From assembly GCA_016785225.1 (NCBI GenBank), contig JAFBJZ010000422.1:1976001-2040000 (forward strand): a stretch of 64,000 nt of DNA, written 5' to 3'. This DNA comes from Psettodes erumei. Its lineage: Eukaryota > Chordata > Actinopteri > Pleuronectiformes > Psettodidae. The position numbers and the translations under genes were made by a program. Under the pieces are notes generated by a model. That model ran no database searches, was not told where the DNA came from, and saw only the letters and a list, made by a program, of their open reading frames with translations. Shown here one piece after another: positions 1-12,700 of the stretch. Numbering within the stretch: position 1 is the stretch's first letter; each line of letters begins with the position of its first letter.

Positions 1-3000
1 ATGGTGAGCGAGGTGAAAATTTTCATCTACCTGATAGGAGCGTTTTTTTTAATTACATGTCACCAGCCTGAAAATTGTTTTCCATTTTCTCAGATTTTCT
101 TCTTCCCTCTTTCGACTTGGAGGTGCTGCAGCGACCCAAGACAATCAATAGAAATGTTCAGCAAATGGCCTCAGAAGGAAACCAAGGCCCTCCCATCTCG
201 TTTCAAAGTGCCCTCTGAGATTTGAGAGCTTGGCAGAGAGGCATCCGTCTCTGTCCTCCTTTACTCAATAAATATGAGGCACATTTGCCAAAGTTAACAT
301 TTCCTTTTTTATTAAAATAATATCCCTTTTTTTAAATAGTTGATATTGCCTGATGCAAATTTTAATTGTGCATTAAGCATTTATTTTATTCTTCAGATGT
401 AAAGGGAAGGAAAGGTGCTTCCCTAAAACCCTCGCTGTGTAACCAAGGTTGAAAGCTGTTTTTGTCCCTCTGGAAGAGATTCATTTCCACGTGAAAAGCA
501 AAGTTTCACCCAATCCCTTTATACATGCCCATTTAGTTTGCAGAACACAATGGCAGACTGAGAAAAGGCAATAGCCTTTACAGTGTGAATATAATGCACT
601 GCACATATACAGAGCGCACACCTATTGTTGCGCTCGCTTTTCAACAGACATCGGACAAGACAGGACGCAGCTTTGCACACATCAGCCTGGCTGTCTGACC
701 CCTTGGGGACAAATTCCTGCATACGCGGGAAGAGTTAGGGAGTGTATGCATAATTTGTCTTTTGGCTCTTTTTTTCTGATGTCCACAGGTCTCTCTGTCC
801 CCATGGTGTGTCCCATCTGTTTTCCTCTGCTGATACTGTACATGTGTAAAACATAAGGAGCTGAGGAGAGATATGGGGTTTTATTCTTTAATATATGCTA
901 TGCTCCAGGGCTTCAATGGTGAAGTTTCTGGTTCATGGTTTGTGTATTCAGGCACACTCCTTGCAAGCTGTAGGAAGCCTGGGAAGCAAATGCAGCAAGT
1001 AATAGGGTGGCATGTTCCTGCATTTAATTTTAGTTACTTTAATCTATGAGTCTAAACAAGGTGCTGCATCACAGGAAGCATGAATCAAGCACAGTGTGTT
1101 TGCATGGATAAAAACTGTATCCCGTGAAACTGATCTGTCTGTGGGCCATTTGTTTGATAGAAAGCATTTTTAAAATTATTTTTGTTGAATCCTTACATCT
1201 CCATCTGATTTAAGTCACAGTTTAAAATTCATCCAGTGCCTCTTTCATCATGCAAAACACTGCTGCTTTCTGTATGCACGCTCATCACTGCACTGTGCTT
1301 TGAATTTTTGAATTTAGATGTTGGAAGTGACTGGTCTCCAATAGAGGGCACAGTTGACTGCATGGACAAGAAGCGAGTGTGTCTGGGAGAAAGTGAAGCT
1401 TTGCCGAAGGTCTCACAAAAAATGGATATATGTACCAAGGATGAAAACTGAGGACGAGTTGTAACATTTTTCTGAAAAAGAATGAGAATGAGAATGATTT
1501 CCTTTGGTTCGGGAAAGTGAAGGACTGTTAATCTATCATTAACCCCCTGGTGTACTAAACTTAAAAGAACCTTCATGTTAGACTGTGTTGCTTGGTAACT
1601 AACTTCCATGTGCAGTCTCTGAAAAGCCCCTAAAAATATTACAAGATGAGGGAAAAAAGTAGTTAGACTTAAAGTAGAGGGAAGAAGGAGGGAGGAGAGG
1701 AGCAGCACTGGCTTCAGCCGCCCTTACAAGAATCCATCTCCTTTTTCATGTCCTTTCTTTCTCTCCTCTATTTTTTGCATGCCCTTGACCGAGCATTGAA
1801 TGGCAGAGTTGGACATAGATTGTTGGGCAGTTGCTTTTCATGCAGATAATGCCATTTGATGGAGGCAGGTTTTTGATGTGCTCCCGGTTTAATAAAAGAA
1901 TCAAGCATCGAAGGCCAGGGCTGATTTTGCTTGGAGAAAAGCTGTCTTCAGTGATAACTTCATCACGGCATGTGGTCGGACGTGGGGTAAATTCAGGAAG
2001 GGGATTAAAAAAAAATTGCCCAGTCAGAACTGCAGTGGTTGGCCCCCTATTGAGCCACAGGCCCTGCAGACCATAGCTTGAAGGTCTGTGATCTACCATT
2101 GGTATTGTTAGTCTTTCTCTCTTCTCTCTCCCTCAGAACCAGAACGACTTGGCCTCAAAATGCCTTTCTAGTGGGATTAGTGGGCTGTTGCTTTTGTAAT
2201 TAATGAAATTCTGCTTTCCATGGTCTATCCTCTAAATGCTATCATTTGAAGCCTATCAGATAGGGTCTCATATGTTTTCTTCAATCACAAAGCTAATTCA
2301 AAGTAAATGTGGTTTTGGTTTAAGACCAGGGTGAAAAATGGCCGAAAGGCAAATGTACTTATCTCTGTAGATGGAGCTCATCAAGATGAAGTTTTCTGTT
2401 TTTTTTACATGACAAAATTGTGAAGAACTTTTGTTCTGTCAACTGGAGGCCCATATACCAAAGCCCTCAACGCTTGCGCCTGCACGCTCCGTCGCATGTT
2501 AATGTGACTGACACAGGGACGAAAATCTTCTAAAATGACACGCTTGATAGAACATAAATTGAGCAAATCTCTTGCACGCCACTGCAGATGGTGGACGGAG
2601 CGAACGATATGAATCAAGCTCCATTCGGCTGCCCGTCTTAGAGGGAAACTTTCATGCGAACACCGCGCCATTTAGGCCATCTTGTTTGTCAAACAGTTTA
2701 ATTAACAGCTTGAGTAACCCTTAGCTGCTGGTGGTCTGTGAGAAGTGATGCATTCATTTCCATCAGCCTGCCTTTCTGTTCCCTCTTCCTTTTTTTTCTT
2801 TGGTCAAACTGCAAGGTGAGAAGCTGGAGATGTGAGTTAGCCAATTATGTGGCAGCTCCTGAAAAAGGTAAGGTTTAATGAGCAGCTTCTCAGTACAAAA
2901 AGAGAAGAGGGGAGAGAGGGCATGCTGAGGGAGCCAGGCAGGTAGGCTGAGAGGATGTTGCGGCTTACATTAAACCCACCTCTACAGTTTCATACTGCAG

Positions 3001-3100
3001 TTATGAAAATACTTTTTTTCCCCACAGCCTCTAATTGACTAAAAACCTGAGTTCATTTGCAAGTTGGTTGTCAAGATGGTGCTTCTATGTTAGGTAGGGT
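1..3100. other. Upstream non-coding sequence, no gene recognised
   Basis: No reading frame here has a recognisable protein motif or splice-bounded coding look; the frames present are short and many begin at non-ATG codons. Most of the stretch is AT-rich. One block, about 2405-2690, stands out by carrying many CpG dinucleotides inside otherwise AT-rich sequence, which fits a regulatory element better than a gene. No tRNA, rRNA or transposon was recognised. Confidence 0.6.
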
Positions 3101-3843
3101 TCGTTCCGGCTAAATGGAGTATTTTTGTTCCAACTTGATAATGGAACTACTTTTGTCTACACATGCAGCTGTTTGCGTGTTGCTCGCCGGCTGGAGGTCA
3201 TAGTTGACCCTCCTTTTTATTTACGGCCCACATCCTCTACACCGGTGCTGATAGGCAGACCAGAGGCGACGCTGAGAGAAGCGACGGGATGCGCAGTTTA
3301 TCAGCTGACAAGTGCGTATCGGACAAAAGAGCAGCTGAGCGGCGGGTGAGCCTCCGCATCCTCATCGAGTGACTTTTCTTTCTTTCCTTCTTTCTTTTAA
3401 AAAGCAGCCCGCACTGCAGCCGGGCCACCGGAACCATACGCTGTAACTGTGTTACGAACTGAAAGAGGACAAGTGTTTTGTTGGAGGTACTGGCTGAGCT
3501 GCGAGCCGAGCGGGAGGACCGGGAGGGAAGATTTTCCTGAGCAAGAAACACGTTTCACCACACGGAGCTGGCGGCTTGGAGCTCTCTGCTCCTGCGAGAA
3601 AACACCCACAACGCTCCGCTTCCCGAGCCGTGCGCGGTCGTTTTCAGCGTGCAACCAAGCCGCGAGGGTTTTCCGTGGAGGCTTGAGCGAGGCGTCTGCG
3701 AAGAACCACGCCGGTGTCAGATCGCACACACGGGCTGCTGAGAGGAGGAAGACGCCGCGACGCGCTCTGCCCGCTGCCGCCTGCACAAGTTTGGACTTAA
3801 AGCGCACCGCTGGAAGTTTATGTGCCGCTGAAGCTTCATGCAG
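3101..3843 (+). promoter_or_regulatory. CpG-rich block: candidate tenm3 promoter and non-coding first exon
   Basis: CpG dinucleotides are dense from about 3230 to 3840 (by eye roughly 40 in the last 420 bases) and sparse on both sides. The block ends in a plausible splice donor, CAG|GTCAGT, at 3843/3844. A second possible donor, GG|GTGAGC, lies at 3345/3346. A TATA-like TTTTAAAAAG sits near 3397-3406 after a pyrimidine-rich run. Vertebrate teneurin genes usually have one or more non-coding 5' exons far upstream of the ATG exon, so a first exon here, 11.7 kb before the next acceptor, would be ordinary. The long frames on both strands are probably a GC-composition effect. Orientation, start site and link to tenm3 are inferred; it could be a promoter for something else or a bidirectional promoter. 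Confidence 0.45.
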
Positions 3844-4611
3844 GTCAGTGTTCTGTTGGCGTGTCGTCCTTTGCCTTGGCCCTAAATGCATGTCAACGCG
3901 CCTAATTTAAATAAATGGCAGAATCGGTGGCCCTCGTTCAGTAATGGTGTCTAATTTGGGCTGCACGCTCTGTTGCACTATTCCCGAGTCCCCTGACATG
4001 AAGATGTGGAGCCGGGCTCCGAGCTCCCCCCTATTTTCCCATCAGCATCTTGATAAAAATGAATTAGATCGCACCTTGATTCATCGCCTGTGGATTTTTT
4101 ATCTGAATTACCGCTTTAATGGGTACAAGTGTTGAGCATGATGTATGCGTTTCCAGGCAGCGCCAATTCTGGGACATAATAACCGCAAGTTGAACATCCA
4201 AAAAGGATGCAGTTTGTAAAAGTCACCCGTCATACTTTAGAGAGTGTCATTTGTTGTAATTTTGTCCTTTCAATGATTTTGTAGGTGTTGGGTCTTTTTA
4301 AATGTCACGTTAGGAAAACAAAGGTGCAGGAATGAAAATTAAAATATTCTGTCACTGCCCTCTGTGGATTATTAAACTCCATTCATTTTGTTAGTGATGC
4401 CAACAAGAACATAATCCTCCCCTCAGTCTCCACCACCTCTCACCTCAGTGTCCTCCTCAAGCCCTCTGACCAAGAGCTGACACGATGGGATAGCTGTGTT
4501 CCAAAAAGTGAATTTATCTGCACATAAAAAGTCATATAAAAGCCTGAAAGCCTTGCGTGGAGTGTAAATTACTTGCCTGCTCAATCCACTAATAATTCAG
4601 GTGCTGATGAG

Positions 4612-4648
<37 letters not shown>

Positions 4649-7600
4649 GCTAAACCTTACCAAATCTGTGGTTTCGGCCTCAGGTGCAGGAGCTGGAGAA
4701 ACTTCATCAGAGCCTCTGAATGAATTTGTGAGAGGCTTGTAGGAAGGTTGGGTTTGGTGCGGGGACTCAAAAGCTCTCAGGTCAGACTCGCGCCTGCAGA
4801 AGCAGCAACTTTAAGGGGTTCTATTTTCTGCATTGGGGAAGAGGGAGAGGGACGGTTGCCTGACAACAAGACGGATACGCAACATGTAATATGTGATGTG
4901 GGTTTGTTTTTTTCTTTCACAGTAGGATAATTTGAGGAGCTTTAGGAAGTGACGTTAATGAAACCCAATGGTTTACAGACATCAGATGGGTTAATTTCCC
5001 CCTGTATTGTGTCTCTGCTTGTATAAAGCTTGTCTCAGTGGTGACTTGTCTCAGTGACTGGCATGAGCCAGAGAGGAATGATCTGATTTCACTGTGGCAT
5101 AGCTCAGGCTAAACGCAATCTGCAAACATGTGCGTCTGAGTCCACATGATAGCACTGAAGGACATGTATATCTGTCTGGCTAAATTGATTTATGGTTACT
5201 GTCCTGAGTGCTGTTGAGGAACTGCTGCAGTTGAGACCATTTTCTGTTTCCCTACTCTACTAAAGTGAATCAGATCTTTGGCAAATTTCAGCCCTTTTTG
5301 GTGAAAAATGGCAACTGGAGGGCCCCCCTTCAAAACACATCATGTAATTTTACTATGGCAATCCTTGAGTTTTGTTAGGTGTAAAGCAGCAGATTTATTT
5401 GGAAAAAATGTTTTCAAGTGATCAATATCCTGATCTTAATCTTTAGCCTTTGGCCATGTCTCAGGCCACATAACAACAAAAAAGCAAACCAAGAAGAAAA
5501 AAACACTCCACAGTACCAGAGAAACAGTCTGTCTTCTTGTGCCTGTCTGTAAGAGCATTACAGTGACACTTATTGGGTGATATTGAACATGTGCATTACA
5601 ACATGGCTACAGTTGGGTTTAATTTTTATTTTCAAGGCACAGATGATTATTGGAATTGGCTTTTCTTGAATGGGACAATGTGGTCTATGGTATGTGTTGA
5701 TACCATATACAGAACATATACAAAATCCTGATAAATGAAGTGTGTCGCCTTTACACTTTGCAGAGACACACACCTGGAGTGAGACAGTGCCCCGGCGAGT
5801 ACGGGGCCATCAACACATATTGCACAGCTCTACAGAGAGAAAGAAAAGACCAAACCTCTGCAGTTGTGTGGTATACATGGTGGTGTGATGAAGCACGGTG
5901 ACGTTGAGGCTCTCTGCTGTGACCCCTCAGCTTCAAACCTTTAATCCCACTCATCAAAGCAGCTGGCTACAATTTCTGATGCAGCCGAGAGCATGGAATT
6001 CTCGAGGTGATTTTTTTTTTTACCACGCTTGTAGCTTAAAATCATCTAATTAATTCAGATATATTAGAAGAACTGTGTACACAACACTGCCACTCCACAT
6101 TCCTATCCTTAAGTAATTTCCCCTTTCATTATTCCTGTGGAGAATTTAATATTCTGTGTGATGAGAACTGCCTCCTTCAGGGATAATGTCGGTTTGAATA
6201 CCGGCCCTAAACAGTTTTATAGATTGTTAAGGGACAATCAAGATGACTCCTTTGCCTCAGTAAAAACGACTCCTTCTAGATCTGAGAGATATGGAGGGGG
6301 GTCGATGCAGGAGACGTTTGCCTGTAATATCTCACCTTATTACTTGTGGATGCCGACAGTGACTCAGAGGATGACCTTATGAATTATAACATTTGATATG
6401 GCAAACAGCATGGCCGAGTCGCCTGTTTCAACACATGGAGAGCAAACACGTGAAGGTTAATGCAGCCTGACAAACTACCCACAGTTCCCAAAGCTTGACG
6501 GATCGGTTCCATGTCATATTTACTTTAAATAATTGCTGCCCTCTAATCTGTTACTATTAACACACCTGGCGATTGTGTACTGCACTCGCTTTCACCTGTT
6601 TTCTCCCCCCTCTCTCACTACGTTTCCCTTTCCTCCACCGAGAGCAGCCAGACATGATGATAAATAGTTGGCGTGGAACTAAAGCATGCCATGATGTGTT
6701 TAGGATCTGTAGAAATTTACAGAAACTGGGCTTCGCTCTTGGTGAAGTATCAGCGGACTTGCTTTGAATGACCTCAGGTTAGGGGATTATTTGGGTTTCA
6801 TCTGACACTCACAGTTTGCCCTCGTGGCAAAAAGTAGTGTTTCTCCTGCAAGCTGCCAAATTATTGCTGAAAGTCACCCTAGGATTTGGTGGGGGAGTGG
6901 ATTACATGTTCTTGAAATGTGCTTAGTGTAGGAATATTTAGTGACAGGGCCTGATGCATTACCACTGTGGTCCTTAACTACATTTTATGCTGCACAAGAG
7001 AGAGGAGGAGGAAAAATACCACACCCACTTTTGGGCTGTATGTACTTTATGCTGCCTCTGAAGCCATGGGGGTGTGTTTCCATATGGCTTCACTCCATTT
7101 CTAAGCATTTTTTAAAAAATTTAAATATGGGTGCCCCACAGCGCTTGCGTAACAGTTAAGAGTATAAATTGTGTTTTATTTAATCTTAAAGATTTACTTA
7201 TGTAGTATATTTAATCTGATCAGTATGATTTGATACTTGCCACTGTAAGGAGAGAGGATTGTTCTCAAGGGAACAGTACCCGCTTTATAGCTGTTGCGGA
7301 CTCACTGCATGACCCTATGTTTTGTGCTTAACAGAAACCTGCATCTCATTGAATGCAAATGTGCAGATGCTGGCGGTAATGTACGTGCGTGGGCGTTCGT
7401 GGACAAAACGTTGGTGCCGGTAATTGTTCATGATAAAGTGGAAGCCACTTTTTGAGCCGTGTATACTTGAAATAAAAAAAGGGGAATATTCGAGCTTGAC
7501 AGCTCTTGGTTTTGTTTCATTGCTGCGGCTCTGTGGCCAAAGCGGGCCAAGATGAAAGCCACCTGCGATTAGCCACAGGATGCTGTCCTGCTGGTCCGGC

Positions 7601-10600
7601 TCCGGGAGCAGCACCGCTTCACTCTGTTGTAACCCACAGATTAACATTTATGGCTCAGCATGCTCTGGTGGACTTTCTGGGTCAAGACCAAGTGGCAAGA
7701 TTGAGGAGTGAGCCCGACTTTGTAAGAGCACATCTCTCCCGGCGCTCTGGGCTGAGTTTGGTGGGGAGAGCCAAACAGAAATGTGCTTAGTTCTGTCATA
7801 GGGAGAACAAAATAGAAATGCATTGTGCTCTCGGCTTGTGAAAATTGCCCTGAGTGAATACCTGCACAGCGTCTAGGTTCAGAAATACAGACATTATATT
7901 CAAAGTCAGGAAACATTACATATTTAAAGGTGACACACTTTCTGTCACTATCCACTACATCTGAACAGACTTGCCCTCTTAGTCATCTTTATATATTGTT
8001 TAGTTCACATTAAAATATAGATGAGAAGAGAAATTGTATTAATCACATGATTTTTCTGCCCCTCGCCGTGTCTTAATGTGCCTAAATTCTCAAGATAGAT
8101 TTCCTCTGCTGTTTTGCACAAAGCAATATTAGCCCAGTAGGAGGTTTCCCAGAATAGCTTCAGCCTGCCAAGTGCCTCAGGTCAGGTCTTTTGTGTCCCC
8201 TGGACAGCCCAGTGGGAAGTAGGGCGTCAGCTCTGCTCGTCGATGGCGCTGCTTGACGGCTTCAATAATTAAGCCGATGCGACCTCTGTGATCCCGAGAG
8301 AGGCAGGTCCGGCGGGTGACGAGGACCGAAGAGGGGGACGAGGTTTGAGACGGCGGGTCATGTGGAAAGCCCGTCCGCAAGGCTTCCTCTGTCTGTTTAT
8401 TGTCAGCGGGGTGAGAAAGAAGAAAATATTGAATATCAGACCGTTGAGGGGTGTAAAACAGGCGCCTCGGAGTCAGTGTAATGGTATACAGGTCAGCAAT
8501 CTTTGACTTCCAGTGGAGAGCAGTGTGCATGCTGTAGTTGGTCTCAGCCAGTGGCTGCAGGGCAGACTCTCCAAGTTTCACCCCGGAAAGTAGAGAAACC
8601 AATGCAATGTTGGTGAATTTTCAGATTGATGTTTCTTTAATAAGGCCCGCAGTCTCTCAGTATTCCAATAGTGTGCCATCATGACCTACATACTCCTTAA
8701 AACGCTGACAACTAGTGAATAAAACCCTTCAGTTTCTTCACGCATTGTGTGGTTTGTGTGGCGCCATGTGCCAAAAGATAAAATACACTCAATAGATTAT
8801 TCTCTGTAAAGTGCAAAAAAGAAAAAAAAAAGAATTCATTGTGTGCACATTATTTGTATTTCTTCTAATTTCGTAATGCTCAAGTTTGTATTTTTGCTTC
8901 CTTTTACAAAAATTGTTTGGATGTGCAACTGCAAGAGCAGGTCAGAGTGTCTGCTCGGTCAGATGAGCTGTTTTCCAGCTGCAGCAGGGGAGGGTTGCAT
9001 TCCAGCTGCAGTATTGAATCCTCTTCATCCTCTTCAGTTTTCTGCCACCATTATATGATTGCTGGTTTCTCCACCCCCCTCCCCATGCACATGCAAAAAT
9101 AGGGAGGGGGAGTTTGTCATACAGTCATGTGAGATGCATTTGAATGTCCCCGACTGCCAGCACTTTAAATATCTCTCTGCATTAGATTCTTTTTTTTATC
9201 CGGTAACCAGGTTTGTATGCTCACAGCATTTCAAATATAGTTTGAGTAATGACTTTCAGCCACTCTCTGAGTGCTGTGTTGATGGGCTATAGTCGTGCTA
9301 CAATAACGTCTCCAGATGTCGTGATGAGGCTGTCGAGCAATACTGATATTTGATTGAGAAATTGTAATTAAAAGAGCACTGCCGTTGAAGCAAGTAACTA
9401 AGACACCTGCAATAATTCCTTGTCTTTCTTCTCGGGATCATCCGAGGTCTCAGAGTCATTTTCTTTTGTTTACCAGATATGTTGTGGACAGATATGATAC
9501 GCTTTTCATTCCTTCAGTCACCCTCAGTGGCGTCGTGATTGCTCTGTAGCTTCATTACAATGCAGCTGCGGTATCCATGCAATTTAATTTATTTCCGTTA
9601 CAATGGGTCTATCATGGATTTTGTCTGTAAATGGCCACAGGTCTGTAGAGTTGATTTTATTTTGCACATCTTGGAGTCAATTCATTATGAGTAGGCATTA
9701 GATGACTATTGTCGACACCGTCATGCAAGATTCTCAATTAAACGGATGTACATGATCATCGCTGCTTCCTTGGATCCCTCGTGTGAAATGACACTGCAGT
9801 GATACCAATTTGAGAGAATTGCAAACTGTGGCCCATTGAATTAAGACTGTCTGGTGTAATTGAGTGTGTGATACGGAAGGGAGCACCTATTTTTGATAAG
9901 AGCTGGGTTCAATACCAGTAGCCTTGGATACAGATGAAAGCTGGAGACTGTGTGTGAATGCACTGAATAACCTGCTATTACCATTGGAGATAGAGGGAGA
10001 TACTGCAGAGGAACCATTATAAACCCTGCTTATTTTATATTCCAATTGTCCACACCCTAACAATTACAATTCAAAAAATGAATTTGGCTGTGCTTGCAGT
10101 TTTCCCACTAAAGATTCAATGAATATATAACTCCCACTGTCACTGGTGAAGGGTTATTTGGGGGATTTGTAAACATCTCCGCTCAGCTTATTATGTTGTG
10201 TCCTGGCACTGGCAGATGCCTTTTTTTTATCATTTAATTCACAGACAAAAACAGCGAACAATGACACACATGGTAGGATTAAACATTGACTACTATCGCT
10301 TACCACAACAAAACTAATGCAACCCCCCCCAAAAAAACCCCCACTAATTTCGGCACAGATTTTTGGTGATTTGGTATTTTTTCCTAGTTGCAGTAGCTTT
10401 GTTTGTCTTCCTAATGTGCTGAAACCATGAGGGATAAGGCTCCGAGCTCGGTGCTATGCGTGGAATAATCTGAAGTGGCTGTATCAGAGATTTTGCAACA
10501 CTTTGCTCACTTGTGAATATTCTGCATTATACACTGAGACAAGAGACTTAGCATGGAGCAGAATATCATCATCTTTCCTGAGAGTCTCGCTGAGTGTAGT

Positions 10601-12374
10601 AAGCTCATCCATCACCAAGTATGCTATGGATGTAGCTGCCGCAGGAAATTTAATTGCTGGTAAACGCTGTCATGATTTCGTTTATACTTTTTTCCCCCCA
10701 CTTGCTCCCTTTCTCTTTCTTTATCTGACACCCTCTTATACAGACAATGATAATTACACATATTTATATATGTAGAAATCACAAGTTAGTAATCAGCAAA
10801 AATAAGCACAAGGAAGCTGAGCAGCAGCTGATCAGACCTCAGAGAAACTCCCATATAGAAAGACTGGCTGAACTCAAATTGGTCATCTTCACTCTGATTG
10901 TCCTGTGTTTTCAGTAAATAGCTCCGCACTTCATGTTGCAGCAGGGGATGTCGGCAGTGAGCCTCGATTAGAGAAGGAACCCAATCTGGTTCAGATGGCA
11001 TCCAGAATTCACAGAGTCTGGGCAACTTGCTGCAGACAAACACGTCTGTGTCTCCAAAATCACTGGTGTCATGGGGAAACAGGCAGCATCTGATGGAAGA
11101 CTGCCCCGGTTCTCCCACTCCCCTTTCTCTGAGCGCCGGGAGGCATGATAGGAAAAAAAAGAAGAGGAAGAACTGAAGAGAAACTGAAGGAGGAGAGGGG
11201 GAGAGGAGCGTCAAGGAGGAAAGGGAGTGGGAGAGACTCGACAAGATGAATTATGCAAAGCTGTCAGAGGCGGCTATTGTTGGAGGTGCTGGCTGTGTTA
11301 AAGGGAGCCAGCCCTGATCTCCACCAGCTCCATCAACCACTCTCACCACTCCCCGTGGCTGAGAGCCGTCTGATCTGTACTCCGGCCAACAAGAAGTGGG
11401 GGGGCATAGTGGGATGGACCAGGCCACTTGGCGACAGGTGGATTGTCTTCCAGGGACCCACCAGCGACGAGGAGTACACTCTTTATTGCCATTATTTACA
11501 GAGGTCACCGACGGGGAGATCTGTACAGCAGCCCCCCGGAAATATAATTACCGAACAAAGGCTTCGTCAAGAGCTGCCATTTCAGCATTCTGGTCAGCGG
11601 CGGCTACTCCTGTTTTGCAAAATGCTTGGTGTGCTGAAGTCAGGCACGTGTCCCAAGTCAGTTTAAGCTGGTGTATTTGTTTATTAATTCAGTCTCAGAC
11701 AGAACCCTTTATCAGTTCCAAGATATCTTGGATGTAGGGCTGTTGGAAAACAATGTTAAAAATATATATATATCCAACGCAGAACCAGATTTGACTTGCT
11801 CGATAAATCACTTCAAATGTAGCACTGGGCGGTATTCCCAAAATGTGCTTTTGATAATATCCAGACTTGAACCAGCCTATGGATTTATCTATTTGCACCA
11901 TTTAAAATACAGTATTTTATGAAAGATGCTGTGTGACACTGTGATCACGAGGGAATATGACCACCCCTTCCTTTTTGAGCTGGTTGAGCAAAGGCAGCAA
12001 CGGTTTCCCACACAAACTATTTCAAACCGGTGGGGCTCTGGTGGAAAAAATGTGATGTCATATACTTCCATACATCAATCAGGACAAAATCTGATAGAGA
12101 CTACCATTTATTTAGTCAGTGTGAAGAAACAGTGACGTCACTGAAAAGAGTTCCTACAGATTCCTAGATATATTTTTTCTCTCTTGGTTTGATTGTTCCT
12201 AATTCTGTCATTAGTAATTAATGTCATAGAGAAGTAGTTAAGATTTGAAGCCAAGTTTTCAGGGGCTTTTAATTATTAATTATCAAAACTGTCATCAATT
12301 ACTTTCCCAATGCAAGACTGTGTAATCACAGGACTGTCACTAATGATTATTTTCATTATTTTGTGTTTCTTATT
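3844..12374 (+). other. Candidate first intron of tenm3, proximal part
   Basis: No convincing exon is visible. An (AC)15 microsatellite lies at 4615-4644. About 8175-8600 is a GC- and CpG-richer patch containing AATAATTAAG-like homeodomain-type sites, and 11230-11640 is another GC-richer patch ending in AT-rich sequence; both could be regulatory. Runs of C and A at 10323-10337 are simple sequence. It is an intron only if the CpG block upstream is the true first exon. Confidence 0.4.
4615..4644. repeat. (AC)15 microsatellite
   Basis: Pure AC dinucleotide run, followed by a short GCACGC interruption. Confidence 0.95.
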
Positions 12375-12700
12375 TTGTCATTAATCGTTTAGTCTGTGAC
12401 ATGTCAGAAGGTATTGGAAAAAACTACCGCCCATAATACTGTACTTCCCAGAGTGCGGGGTGATTTCAAACTTCTGGTTTTGTGCAACCAACTGTTCCAA
12501 AACCAGATACTAAAAATACATCAAGAATGATGATGAAAAAACTGATTTATGCTGCAAATCGTCACACTGGAGAAGCTGGAACCAGAGAGTAATTGGAATT
12601 TTTTTCCTTGATAAATTACTGAAGTATTTAGTAAATTGTTGAGGATTAATTCTCTATCAGCTGGTTAATCAGTTCATTGATTAATCGGTTCAGCACTAAT
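12375..12700 (-). repeat. Decayed copy of a common teleost 'ATTAATCG' interspersed repeat
   Basis: The right end (12681-12699) reads TTAATCGGTTCAGCACTAA, and just inside are repeated TTAATC/GATTAA units. Further in, about 12571-12592, is a GAGAAGCTGGAACCAGAGAG block, followed by a TTTTTTCCTTGATAAATTACTGAAG stretch that I split here only in description. These match, with many changes, a high-copy non-autonomous element I recognise from percomorph genomes, whose end carries GCTGAAACGATTA. No coding capacity. Family assignment is from memory. Confidence 0.6.

Noticed and set aside
1229..1708. 159-codon minus-strand frame in upstream sequence
   Set aside because: No family resemblance, leucine/serine-rich low-complexity translation and no supporting promoter or splice pattern.
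3397..3910. Overlapping open frames on both strands in the CpG-rich block
   Set aside because: Both strands are open at once and neither has a recognisable product; high GC removes stop codons. The plus frame does not begin with ATG.
4667..4720. Acceptor-like GGCCTCAG followed by a short coiled-coil-like frame (QELEKLHQSL)
   Set aside because: It stops after about a dozen codons, has no donor and no teneurin match.
11253..11737. Overlapping plus-strand frames of 137 and 113 codons
   Set aside because: Neither has a recognisable domain, and they overlap in different frames. The region may be regulatory, but a gene is not supported.
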